DNA of 6,521 nt from JAMDCX01 sp049977145 (GTDB lineage Bacteria > Planctomycetota > Phycisphaerae > WQYP01). The notes under the pieces were generated by a model, which was given only the letters and a program-made list of their open reading frames with translations, was not told the DNA's origin and made no database searches. The position numbers and the translations under genes were made by a program. The DNA is taken from contig JBMFGW010000154.1 of NCBI GenBank assembly GCA_049977145.1, positions 1 through 6,521 of the forward strand, in the 5' to 3' direction. Positions 1-6,009 of the stretch are shown here, piece after piece (positions within the stretch are counted from its first letter, which is position 1; every line of letters starts with the position of its first letter).

Positions 1-10
1 AAGGGAGATA

Positions 11-139
11 ATGAGCCACTGCGCTAAAAAGTTAGTGATTGGGCCCCCAGAGACCTGGCAGAATCTGTCACAGGCCCTGGCCGTTCTGCTGCCTGGCGTG
101 GGGATAGCTGGCGCCGTGCTTAGACGGATATGCGCATAG
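11..139 (+). other. Weak 42-codon open frame at left edge
   Basis: An ATG at 11 opens a 42-residue frame ending in TAG at 137-139; the same frame is open back to base 2. It contains a hydrophobic stretch (ALAVLLPGVGIAGAVL) that could be one membrane segment. A purine-rich AAGGGAG lies just upstream, but its GGAG is only three bases from the ATG, closer than usual. A competing reading in frame 1 ends at 25-27 (KGDNEPLR, then stop) and could be the tail of a gene entering from the left. I recognise neither. Nothing else was found in 1-209, and no terminator-like hairpin with a T-run is visible. Confidence 0.15.
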
Positions 140-209
140 GCTCCCGGTGGCTTTCGCCGCAGTCATACAGGTCGGGCGATACCGCCAGCTCGTTACTCCG
201 GGATGGTCG

Positions 210-1274
210 TTAATCGCAAATATCAACGTTTTTGGCGTTTCTCGCGGGGGGTGATTCCATCCCTCCCCGCTTTTGCAGCACCTTACCAAAAAGCCACTTT
301 TCAGCATTGGTGCGGTATAATTTTTCTAACACTTCCACCGGCAGATTCAGACCGTGTAATAGCGGTGTATTATTGGCCGCATCCGGGTCGGCAATGGGGG
401 ATTCGCCATCGTAATCGGTTTCCCATTGCTTCTGATGTACCCAGTATCGGCTGCCATAATGATCAAAGTCATAATTTTCGCCTACGACCAGATCGCTGCC
501 GAAAAGTATTCGATCCTGATTACGGATGAAGAATTCCCGCACTGGCGTCAGTGGCTGCTCGGCAATACCCCGTACTATCCATTTGGTGGCGCTGGAGTCC
601 ACAATATAATGCGGAAAGCGATCGAGCCGAAGTTGCAGTTGTTTCAGATCTTCCACGCAACCGCCGATATGCGCACCGAGGTGTACGCGATCGGGATATT
701 TTTCCAACATTCGATCCAGCATCGCAAACTGATCAGCAAAACTTTTGTGACCATCTTTGGGATCATATTTTCTACCCGGTCCAAACCAGGCCTTGGGATC
801 ACCCACATGCGTCATAAAATGATAACCGAGTTCATACGCGTGCCGTATCATGTGTTGCATTTCGGGATGATCCAGAGTCATGCCCATACGTTGCTGCGTG
901 CCGGGGGCGTTGTGAAATTTAATCAAGCGTGCACCGAGCGCGTAAAACGCATCAACTCTTTTCCGCCAATCCGTAATAAAATCCGCGCATGGAGCAAGAG
1001 TTTTCCAATTGGGAATGGCGATAAATTCAAATCTTCCCGGAAACTCCGCGCGCAGCGCCGCGACCTGTTCCAGCGGCGCCATGGTCCATATTTTTCCAAT
1101 ACCATAAGCATCGGCGGCGCGTAGAAATCCCCGCGTCAAAACCGGCTCGCGGGTGTGCGTGTGGGCATCTATAATCAGCCCGGATATTTTTCGTTGTGGA
1201 ATATCCCGGTAATTAATGCCGAGCCGATTATACGGAGGAACCGTAGGGGGCGGATTGGCGTGTTGATCAGTCAT
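210..1274 (-). CDS. Amidohydrolase-2 family metal-dependent hydrolase
   Basis: A 354-residue TIM-barrel hydrolase of the amidohydrolase superfamily (amidohydrolase-2 type, related to TatD-like and decarboxylase-like enzymes), presumably cytoplasmic as no signal peptide is seen. Visible metal-site motifs in order: DAHTH (His38 and His40), LIKFH (Lys119, His121), MTHVGD (His156), LGAHIGG (His202) and FGSD (Asp261). These match the expected HxH, Lys, two His and Asp ligands, so the active site looks intact. The first 30 residues are proline-rich, and an insertion-like stretch (about 262-305, acidic and aromatic) follows the last Asp before the C-terminal helix with KLYRTNAEKWLF. Substrate is unknown; family members include hydrolases and decarboxylases, and I cannot choose between them. 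The frame extends seven codons upstream to a TTG at 1295, but I prefer the ATG at 1274, which has a modest GGAA at 1281-1284. It stands alone: kdsA lies 453 bases upstream on the same strand. Confidence 0.88.
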   Translation of the reverse strand: MTDQHANPPPTVPPYNRLGINYRDIPQRKISGLIIDAHTHTREPVLTRGFLRAADAYGIGKIWTMAPLEQVAALRAEFPGRFEFIAIPNWKTLAPCADFITDWRKRVDAFYALGARLIKFHNAPGTQQRMGMTLDHPEMQHMIRHAYELGYHFMTHVGDPKAWFGPGRKYDPKDGHKSFADQFAMLDRMLEKYPDRVHLGAHIGGCVEDLKQLQLRLDRFPHYIVDSSATKWIVRGIAEQPLTPVREFFIRNQDRILFGSDLVVGENYDFDHYGSRYWVHQKQWETDYDGESPIADPDAANNTPLLHGLNLPVEVLEKLYRTNAEKWLFGKVLQKRGGMESPPARNAKNVDICD

Positions 1275-1360
1275 GGTAATTTCCGAGCTAAACAACTTCG
1301 GCTTTTTCCAATTCTCCGTGGCGGCGACAGTGCGCGCTCCGGGGCAGCCGATACAACTAT

Positions 1361-1366
1361 ATTATA
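1361..1366 (-). promoter_or_regulatory. Possible -10 box for the amidohydrolase
   Basis: Read on the minus strand this is a perfect TATAAT, about 87 bases upstream of the amidohydrolase ATG. No convincing -35 hexamer sits 16-18 bases upstream of it, so the call rests on the -10 match alone. It lies outside the inverted-repeat segment at 1430-1688. Confidence 0.3.
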
Positions 1367-1429
1367 GGCGATACATGGTAAATACGGCTGGTGGTTGCGC
1401 ACCGGCCCGGCTAGCCGAAAGCGAGACGA

Positions 1430-1688
1430 TAATTCTTCAGGTAACCGTTCAGACGCGGGTCTTTATCCCGTTGCCCTGTTTGCCGCAGTAATGAACGCCA
1501 GTAAGAAAACCGGCATCACAAGTTATGGCCGCCGGTCCGTGAACATGTAACCGTTCACGGCCTTTCGGACTTCCGAACTCGGGATGCGTGCACGGCGGTA
1601 CCACTCCCTTACGGTCGCGGCTCGGTCTGGCGTTACGCGTGGCAGGTACGCGAAAAACATCGTGCGTGAACGGTTACGTGAACAATTA
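1430..1688. mobile_element. Putative small inverted-repeat element (MITE-like)
   Basis: A 259-bp intergenic segment bounded by imperfect 27-bp inverted repeats at 1430-1456 and 1662-1688. Aligned by eye, 23 of 27 positions agree. The shared core is TAATT, then TTCA, then GTAACCGTTCA. A third copy of the core, extended to GTAACCGTTCACG, lies inside at 1547-1559 in the left-end orientation. No transposase or credible ORF is contained, and I see no target-site duplication in the flanking bases (GACGA on the left, CTTCC on the right). It sits between the end of kdsA and the start of the amidohydrolase. It could be a non-autonomous transposon relic, or a REP-like or regulatory repeat family peculiar to this genome. 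The structure is directly visible; mobility is inferred. Confidence 0.45.
1537..1560. repeat. Perfect 8-bp inverted repeat (hairpin)
   Basis: CCGTGAAC at 1537-1544 pairs with GTTCACGG at 1553-1560 around an 8-base loop. It overlaps the internal copy of the GTAACCGTTCA core. A second, tighter palindrome follows at 1564-1577 (TTCGGA, two bases, TCCGAA). There is no T-run on either side in either direction, so it is not a standard intrinsic terminator. Confidence 0.55.
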
Positions 1689-1701
1689 CTTCCGCACGAC
1701 C

Positions 1702-1715
1702 CCGCCACAAGGCGG
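1702..1715 (-). terminator. Stem-loop just downstream of kdsA, weak terminator candidate
   Basis: CCGCC and GGCGG form a five-base stem with a four-base loop, about 12 bases past the kdsA stop on the minus strand. It lacks the U-tract expected of a Rho-independent terminator. It may only protect the 3' end of the mRNA or be chance. Confidence 0.2.
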
Positions 1716-1727
1716 TTCCGACCGGCA

Positions 1728-2555
1728 CTACGCGTGCGGCGACATTACCGCTGCACGTATGGCCAAACAGCGCTTGATTAGATTTTCCAATTGCGCGAGC
1801 GGTAAAATAGTGGCGGCGTCGGAAGGGCTTTGATGCGGATGTGGATGTACTTCCACAAACAATCCATCCGCTCCCGCCGCAGTGGCCGCATGGGCCAGCA
1901 ACCCCACATATTCGCGTTGTCCGCCGGTAGCGGCACCCAGTGCGCCGGGGAGTTGCGTGGAGTGGGTAGCATCAAAAATCACCGGTGCGCCAAGGGCCTG
2001 CATCTGCGAAATACCGGTCATGTCATTCACGAGCCGATTGTAGCCAAAAAATGTTCCGCGCTCCGTCAACATGACCTGTTGGTTACCGGTGGAACGAACT
2101 TTCGCCACGACATTTTTCATTTCCCAGGGGGCCATGAACTGGCCTTTTTTTACGTTGACTGCTTTGCCGCTTTTACCCGCGGCCACCAATAAATCGGTCT
2201 GGCGGCACAAAAACGCCGGTATCTGAATAAGGTCGGCTACTTCCGCCACGCCGTCAACCTGATTGCTTTCATGCACGTCCGTGGTGATTGGAACGTGCAG
2301 AGATTCCTTTACCCGCCGTAAAATGTTCAGTCCATCCGCGATCCCGCGGCCGCGGAAGCTGTCGTTACTGGAGCGATTGGCTTTATCAAAGCTGGCTTTG
2401 AAAATGTAAGGAATATCAAATTCTTTACACATTGCGGCCACGGTTTTTCCAATATGGAAACATAGCTCCTCGCTTTCAATAACACAGGGACCGGCAATGA
2501 GCAGAAACTTTTCACCAGGGACCCAGGAAACATCAGAAAATTTATAAGTCATCAT
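1728..2555 (-). CDS. kdsA: 3-deoxy-8-phosphooctulonate synthase (KDO-8-P synthase), metal-dependent type
   Basis: Condenses phosphoenolpyruvate with arabinose-5-phosphate to give Kdo-8-phosphate, the first committed step to the Kdo of lipopolysaccharide; cytoplasmic TIM barrel of 275 residues (family about 265-285). Hallmarks in order: IAGPCVIESEE (20-30), FKASFDKANRSS (52-63), TDVHE (92-96), IQIPAFLCRQTDLL (110-123), NVKKGQF (134-140), TERGTFFGYNRLVNDM (164-179), FDATHS (194-199) and VEVHPHPH (234-241). Cys24, His198, Glu235 and Asp246 occupy the four metal-ligand positions known from the Aquifex enzyme (as I recall Cys11, His185, Glu222, Asp233, a constant offset of 13). The E. coli class has Asn in place of the Cys, so this one should be metal-dependent. 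The usual HPDP/HPNP loop reads HPHPH here. I chose the ATG at 2555 over an upstream TTG at 2570 because GAGG (2562-2565) is six bases before it. No other Kdo genes are adjacent. Confidence 0.97.
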   Translation of the reverse strand: MMTYKFSDVSWVPGEKFLLIAGPCVIESEELCFHIGKTVAAMCKEFDIPYIFKASFDKANRSSNDSFRGRGIADGLNILRRVKESLHVPITTDVHESNQVDGVAEVADLIQIPAFLCRQTDLLVAAGKSGKAVNVKKGQFMAPWEMKNVVAKVRSTGNQQVMLTERGTFFGYNRLVNDMTGISQMQALGAPVIFDATHSTQLPGALGAATGGQREYVGLLAHAATAAGADGLFVEVHPHPHQSPSDAATILPLAQLENLIKRCLAIRAAVMSPHA

Positions 2556-2561
2556 TTCCAA

Positions 2562-2568
2562 CCTCACC
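2562..2568 (-). promoter_or_regulatory. Ribosome binding site deciding the kdsA start
   Basis: GGTGAGG on the minus strand, six bases upstream of the ATG at 2555 (nine from the adjacent second ATG at 2552). It supports these ATGs rather than the TTG or GTG codons that overlap this site. Confidence 0.65.
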
Positions 2569-2934
2569 AATAGCCATCAAGTTTAGCGGCATGGCCTGGG
2601 CCGGCGTGCTTTTGCGGCCTAGACACCCGCTGCCGAATACCGCATAGCGGTTTTATTACCATACCCAAAATAACCGGTTCGTGAAAGAATTGGTATTAGC
2701 CACTAAGGCCGCTCCATAAGGGGACGCGACAACTTTTCCGGGCGGCCCTGACTGATGGGTTCCAGCACGTGTTGTGGCATTGTGAGCACCTCGGATATTC
2801 CCCCGGCGAAAGAGCCGGTGGCCCTGTGCGGAATACCACCCCGGCCACGGCGCGGGAAAATTGTGCAAGCCTTATTATGCCGGTATTGATGGGAAAGTTG
2901 AGTTGAAAACACTGTGCTTAAAAGTACCCGGCGA

Positions 2935-2999
2935 CCAACGCCATCCGCGATCGGGCGGTGGGCTTCATCATGGCCGCACCCTTGACTACCCGGCGTTGG
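2935..2999 (+). other. Possible structured element upstream of nadB
   Basis: CCAACGCC (2935-2942) is perfectly complementary to GGCGTTGG (2992-2999). Between them lie two smaller possible helices: CCGC/GCGG (2945-2948 with 2955-2958) and a five-pair stem with one bulge (2959-2963 with 2973-2978). Together they could form a three-way junction. A 9-base direct repeat, TACCCGGCG, occurs at 2925-2933 and 2987-2995. I do not recognise a riboswitch class. If the TATAAT at 3032 is the nadB promoter, this would be DNA upstream of the transcript, so it could instead be an operator. Confidence 0.25.
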
Positions 3000-3031
3000 G
3001 GTTCCCGCAGGGAAAATATTTTCAATGGTCG

Positions 3032-3037
3032 TATAAT
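3032..3037 (+). promoter_or_regulatory. Possible -10 box for nadB
   Basis: Perfect TATAAT 39 bases before the nadB ATG, which would give a leader of roughly 30 bases containing the GGAG site. No good -35 hexamer is present at the normal spacing, so an activator or a non-sigma70-like -35 would be needed. Its position argues against the upstream TTG start. Confidence 0.35.
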
Positions 3038-3065
3038 GATTATGTCGCGAAGGACGTGATTATCT

Positions 3066-3069
3066 GGAG
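3066..3069 (+). promoter_or_regulatory. Ribosome binding site deciding the nadB start
   Basis: GGAG seven bases before the ATG at 3077, where the protein begins MYRRYLLPFK and reaches the conserved FAD motif after about 20 residues, as in the family. Confidence 0.6.
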
Positions 3070-3076
3070 TCGCATT

Positions 3077-4741
3077 ATGTATCGTCGGTATCTTTTGCCT
3101 TTTAAAACTAAACGTTTGCCGCAAATACACACGGATGTACTGATTATCGGTGGGGGGGTGGCCGGGCTGCGGGCCGCAGCGGCGGTAGCCGCGGGATCAC
3201 TGGATGTGGTGGTGGTATCCAAACATCAATTGTCGGAATCCAATACCTATTACGCCCAGGGCGGCATTGCCAGCGTGATGCAGGCGGACGACAGCTTCAA
3301 AAGTCATATTGATGATACGCTGACCGTGGCGTGTGGCCTGGGGGATCGGCCAGCGGTGGAGACGGTGGTGCGGGAAGGCCCGGCGCGCATTGAGGAACTA
3401 ATGCGGTGGGGGGCCAATTTCGATCGGGAAACCGATGGACGGTTGGCCTTCGGACGGGAAGGTGGGCACTCTTTTGCACGCATTGTGCACGCTTTAGGGG
3501 ATGCGACGGGACGAGAATTGGCCAATTGCCTTATGGGCGTGGCGCGTAAATACGATCAGGTATCTATACTTGAGCATACGTTCGTGCTGGATTTGATCAC
3601 CCAGGAAAACCATGTACTGGGTGCTTTGGCCTGGAATCAGCAGCGCGGATTGTTCGTGATGTTCGGACGTAAAACGATTCTGGCCACTGGCGGAGCCGGG
3701 GCGCTGTATCGGGAAACCACCAATCCTCCGATCGCCACCGCGGACGGCCATGCGATGGCCTGGCGGGCGGGTGCGACGTTGCGGGATATGGAGATGGTTC
3801 AGTTTCATCCCACCACCATTTATATCGCCGGATCGGCGCGATCGTTGGTGAGCGAAGCGGTGCGGGGTGAAGGTGCAAAACTTATTGATAAGGCCGGTTA
3901 TCGCTTCATGCCTGATTATCATCCGCAAGCGGATTTGGCCCCGCGTGACGTGGTGTCACGCAGCATTATGATGCAGATGGCTAAAACCCGCACCACGCAT
4001 GTATTCCTGGACTGCCGACACATGGGAGAGGCCGCGTTTAAGGCCCGCTTCCCCGGCATTTACCAGGTGTGTATACAGTTTGGCATTAATCCTGCCAAAC
4101 AGCCCATTCCCGTGCATCCCAGCGCCCATTACATGGTGGGGGGGGTGGCGTGTGATCTGTTCGGCCACACGGACGTGGAAGATCTTTACGCGGTTGGCGA
4201 GGCAGCCTATACCGGCCTGCACGGCGCCAACCGATTGGCCAGTAATTCACTTATTGAGGCGCTGGTGTTTGGAAAACGCGCCGGTGAAGATGCGGCTGCG
4301 GCATTGGCTGGCCATAGCCGCCCACTGGTAGCGCCGATTGTCGCGGCGGAAATTGCGCCCAGTGAACGCACGGAACTGGACATCCAGGATGTGTTCGGCT
4401 CATTGCGGTCTTTAATGTGGCGCAATACCGGTATTGAGCGGGTAGGCCCGCGGCTGGATGAAGCGTTGGAAATTATTGACTTCTGGTCCCATTATCTGCT
4501 GGACAAAGTATTCGATAAGCCGGCGGGATGGGAATTACAGAACATGCTGCAGGCTTCCCGGTTGATCACCGCCGCCGCCGGCGTGCGACAGGAAACGCGC
4601 GGCGTGCACTTTCGGACGGATTATCCCGAGCGTGATGACCGCAACTGGAAATGCCATCTTGACTGGCGGTCCATGTCAAAAATTCCACTGAAAACCCCCG
4701 TGAATAATGAATCCACGAATCAACAGGGAAGCGCTGCGTGA
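3077..4741 (+). CDS. nadB: L-aspartate oxidase
   Basis: FAD-dependent oxidation of L-aspartate to iminoaspartate, the first step of de novo NAD synthesis, whose product NadA converts to quinolinate; cytoplasmic. 554 residues (E. coli about 540). FAD-binding VLIIGGGVAGLRAA (21-34), then SNTYYAQGGIA (55-65), GGHSFARIVHALGDATG (129-145), ATGGAGALY (203-211), FHPTT (243-247), SEAVRGEGA (259-267), LAPRDVVSRSI (287-297), HYMVGG (351-356) and TGLHGANRLASNSLIEA (379-395). His244, Arg290, His351 and Arg386 fall at the positions I recall for the E. coli catalytic and substrate residues. The TGLHGANRLASNSL signature and the C-terminal ETRGVHFRTDYPERD favour NadB over succinate dehydrogenase or fumarate reductase flavoproteins, and no iron-sulfur partner gene is adjacent. 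The ATG at 3077 is preferred over the TTG at 2861 on ribosome site and family length. nadA and nadC are not in the window. It converges on tpx. Confidence 0.97.
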   Translation: MYRRYLLPFKTKRLPQIHTDVLIIGGGVAGLRAAAAVAAGSLDVVVVSKHQLSESNTYYAQGGIASVMQADDSFKSHIDDTLTVACGLGDRPAVETVVREGPARIEELMRWGANFDRETDGRLAFGREGGHSFARIVHALGDATGRELANCLMGVARKYDQVSILEHTFVLDLITQENHVLGALAWNQQRGLFVMFGRKTILATGGAGALYRETTNPPIATADGHAMAWRAGATLRDMEMVQFHPTTIYIAGSARSLVSEAVRGEGAKLIDKAGYRFMPDYHPQADLAPRDVVSRSIMMQMAKTRTTHVFLDCRHMGEAAFKARFPGIYQVCIQFGINPAKQPIPVHPSAHYMVGGVACDLFGHTDVEDLYAVGEAAYTGLHGANRLASNSLIEALVFGKRAGEDAAAALAGHSRPLVAPIVAAEIAPSERTELDIQDVFGSLRSLMWRNTGIERVGPRLDEALEIIDFWSHYLLDKVFDKPAGWELQNMLQASRLITAAAGVRQETRGVHFRTDYPERDDRNWKCHLDWRSMSKIPLKTPVNNESTNQQGSAA

Positions 4742-4878
4742 CCGCATACCACGGCATGCGTTCAATGGCGATAATTGTCTTGGCGCATTTTTGCTGGAGT
4801 TTTTCCGCTAAGATTCGCGCTGCGGCGCAGGCGAAGTTGTATGGGCCGTTGAAGAACGCAAAGGTACGGCGTTTCGTT
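4742..4878. other. Convergent nadB-tpx intergenic region
   Basis: 137 bases between two stop codons. Small possible hairpins lie close to both gene ends: CGCAT/ATGCG (4743-4747 with 4756-4760) on the nadB side, and an AACGC/GCGTT pair at about 4858-4876 on the tpx side. A larger imperfect one (TTCGC...GCGAA) is near 4813-4835. None has a clear T-run, so no intrinsic terminator can be assigned. A GTG at 4738 overlapping the nadB stop opens a frame into tpx, but I do not consider it a gene. Confidence 0.3.
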
Positions 4879-5379
4879 TTATTTGGCGGCCCCAACGGCG
4901 CCGGCGTAGTCCGGTTCCTGCGCAATTTCGGGCACGAGCTGCACGTATTTTATGGTGCCTGTGCCGTCCGCCACAATCACCGTCCGTGCCAGCAAACCCG
5001 CCAGTGGACCGTCGGCAATGGTTAATCCCGTCAAATTACCAAATTCCGGATGGCGGAATGTGGAAAGTGTCTGGACGTTTTCAATGCCTTCCGCGCCGCA
5101 GAAACGATTCTGGGCGAAGGGAAGATCGGCCGAGATGCACAGCACCACCGTTCCGACCAACGCTGCCGCTTCCACGTTAAATTGTCGCACCGAGCGTGCG
5201 CAAACGGATGTATCCAAGCTGGGGAATATATTCAAGATAACCGTTTTGCCCACCAATTCCGTGGATTTCAATTCACTTAAATCCAATTTTGTCAGCGTGA
5301 AGGCCGGTAGTTTCCCACCCACCTTGGGGGCATCACCAACCGTGTGAATCGGATTTCCTTTGAAGGTAATATTCGCCAT
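4879..5379 (-). CDS. tpx: Thiol peroxidase (Tpx-type atypical 2-Cys peroxiredoxin)
   Basis: Reduces hydrogen peroxide and alkyl hydroperoxides using electrons from thioredoxin. 166 residues, close to the roughly 168 of E. coli Tpx. The thioredoxin-fold peroxiredoxin motif NIFPSLDTSVC places the peroxidatic Cys at 60, and NRFCGAEG places the resolving Cys at 94, equivalent to Cys61 and Cys95 in E. coli. A third Cys81 (VVLCISADLPFAQ) is the usual non-essential one. Family signatures VVLCISADLPFAQ, TLSTFR and IADGPLAGL are all present, so the enzyme looks complete. The frame opens at an ATG at 5391, but GGAG (5386-5389) sits six bases before the ATG at 5379, and MANITFKGNP then aligns with the E. 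coli start. It is transcribed divergently from yraN; a 19-base palindrome lies upstream. Confidence 0.97.
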   Translation of the reverse strand: MANITFKGNPIHTVGDAPKVGGKLPAFTLTKLDLSELKSTELVGKTVILNIFPSLDTSVCARSVRQFNVEAAALVGTVVLCISADLPFAQNRFCGAEGIENVQTLSTFRHPEFGNLTGLTIADGPLAGLLARTVIVADGTGTIKYVQLVPEIAQEPDYAGAVGAAK

Positions 5380-5385
5380 AAAATT

Positions 5386-5389
5386 CTCC
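5386..5389 (-). promoter_or_regulatory. Ribosome binding site deciding the tpx start
   Basis: GGAG on the minus strand, six bases upstream of the ATG at 5379. It overlaps the first codons of the longer frame from 5391, which has no ribosome site of its own, so the shorter start is preferred. Confidence 0.75.
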
Positions 5390-5404
5390 ATAAATAATAG
5401 TGCA

Positions 5405-5423
5405 GGTCGCAGCCGCTGCTACC
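5405..5423. promoter_or_regulatory. 19-base imperfect palindrome upstream of tpx
   Basis: GGT-C-GCAG, a three-base centre, then CTGC-T-ACC: seven pairs with one mismatch. It lies 26 bases upstream of the tpx ATG within the tpx-yraN divergent region. It could be a regulator operator or a short hairpin in the tpx leader. It does not match a regulator site I know. Confidence 0.3.
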
Positions 5424-5521
5424 TCATATCCTGATTCTCAACGCTTTTGTGGTTTTGAGCAACCTTGATGCCATCCATAGCTTGGCCGCAAACAGAACAC
5501 TGGCGGGATTTATCATATCGG

Positions 5522-5527
5522 GATAAT
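5522..5527 (+). promoter_or_regulatory. Possible -10 box for yraN
   Basis: GATAAT, one mismatch to TATAAT, ends ten bases before the yraN ATG. A transcript starting at the usual distance would have almost no leader, consistent with the lack of a clear Shine-Dalgarno. No good -35 is visible. Confidence 0.25.
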
Positions 5528-5537
5528 CTTGGCGACC

Positions 5538-5945
5538 ATGAGATTATTCAACTGGCTGAAAAGCCGATCCGCGGCTGAAAACCTGGGTGCCCGCGGTGAA
5601 GCCCGGGCGGCCAAATATGTTCGGCGCGAACTTGGGATGAAAGTCCTGGCACGAAACGTGCGCTGCCCCGGCGGGGAATTGGATATTGTGGCCTTGGATG
5701 GCGAGGATCTGGTGTTTGTGGAAGTGCGGACGCGCTCCAGCGAGGAATTCACCACCCCTGAAGCCACCGTGACCAGCCACAAAAAGCGATTTCTGATTCG
5801 TGCGGCCCATTGGTTCATACAACGTAAAAAACTCGACCGCTGGAATCCCCGCTTTGATATTATTGCCATTGTCTGGCCGAAGGATGGCAAACCGATTATC
5901 CGCCATCACCGTACCGCATTTTCCTTCCGGCTTCCGCGCCGGTAG
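5538..5945 (+). CDS. yraN: UPF0102 family protein, YraN-like endonuclease-fold
   Basis: A 135-residue member of the YraN/UPF0102 family, which has a restriction-endonuclease-like fold and no settled function (often proposed to act in DNA repair or recombination). Visible family features: LGARGEARAAKYV (16-28) with Glu21, the conserved RN at 39-40, GGELDIVA (45-52) with Glu47 and Asp49, and LVFVEVRTRS (58-67) giving the E-x-K/R catalytic motif as Glu62 and Arg64. A Lys pair at 82-83 and RFDIIAI (105-111) follow. The putative active site is therefore complete, with Arg in place of Lys, which is common in this family. I prefer the ATG at 5538; a TTG at 5529 would add three residues. No strong ribosome site is seen. 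Its frequent neighbours in other genomes, such as rnhB, are absent here. It is divergent from tpx. Confidence 0.93.
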   Translation: MRLFNWLKSRSAAENLGARGEARAAKYVRRELGMKVLARNVRCPGGELDIVALDGEDLVFVEVRTRSSEEFTTPEATVTSHKKRFLIRAAHWFIQRKKLDRWNPRFDIIAIVWPKDGKPIIRHHRTAFSFRLPRR

Positions 5946-5957
5946 GAACTCCCCAGC

Positions 5958-5971
5958 GCGGCTGCCGCCGC
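5958..5971 (+). terminator. Stem-loop just downstream of yraN, weak terminator candidate
   Basis: GCGGC and GCCGC form a five-base stem with a TGCC loop, 12 bases after the yraN stop. It is followed by AACCAAAAT rather than a T-run, so it is not a canonical intrinsic terminator. The placement resembles the hairpin after kdsA. Confidence 0.2.
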
Positions 5972-6009
5972 AACCAAAATGTCACGCGGAGGCGCGCGGA
6001 GATACCAAA

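Larger units (their letters stand above)
2571..3076. other. Long divergent intergenic region between kdsA and nadB
   Basis: About half a kilobase upstream of both genes. The nadB frame is open back to a TTG at 2861, but those 72 extra codons (MCKPYYAG onward) show no resemblance to the NadB N-terminus, which normally begins a few residues before the dinucleotide-binding motif. Minus-strand frames here look equally unlike protein. I found no tRNA or known riboswitch consensus. What is visible is an inverted-repeat cluster at 2935-2999 and a TATAAT at 3032-3037, listed separately. No strong kdsA promoter could be chosen; a weak TTTCAC/TATGGT pair exists on the minus strand. Confidence 0.5.

Noticed and set aside
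68..307. 79-codon minus-strand frame
   Set aside because: Overlaps the amidohydrolase C-terminus in another frame and has no recognisable content.
426..1124. 232-codon plus-strand frame
   Set aside because: Lies wholly antisense to the amidohydrolase, whose motifs are unmistakable; no recognisable domain in this frame.
1523..1708. 61-codon minus-strand frame and overlapping plus-strand frames in the inverted-repeat segment
   Set aside because: They translate the palindromic repeats (for example VNGYMFTD from the core), are Arg-rich and have no ribosome site.
3494..3928. 144-codon minus-strand frame
   Set aside because: Antisense to the conserved core of nadB; Arg/His-rich composition typical of a shadow frame.
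4738..5025. 95-codon plus-strand frame starting with a GTG that overlaps the nadB stop
   Set aside because: The GTGA overlap looks like translational coupling, but the frame runs about 147 bases antisense into tpx, has no known domain, and becomes Cys/His/Arg-rich in the overlap.
5544..5909. 121-codon minus-strand frame
   Set aside because: Antisense shadow of yraN.
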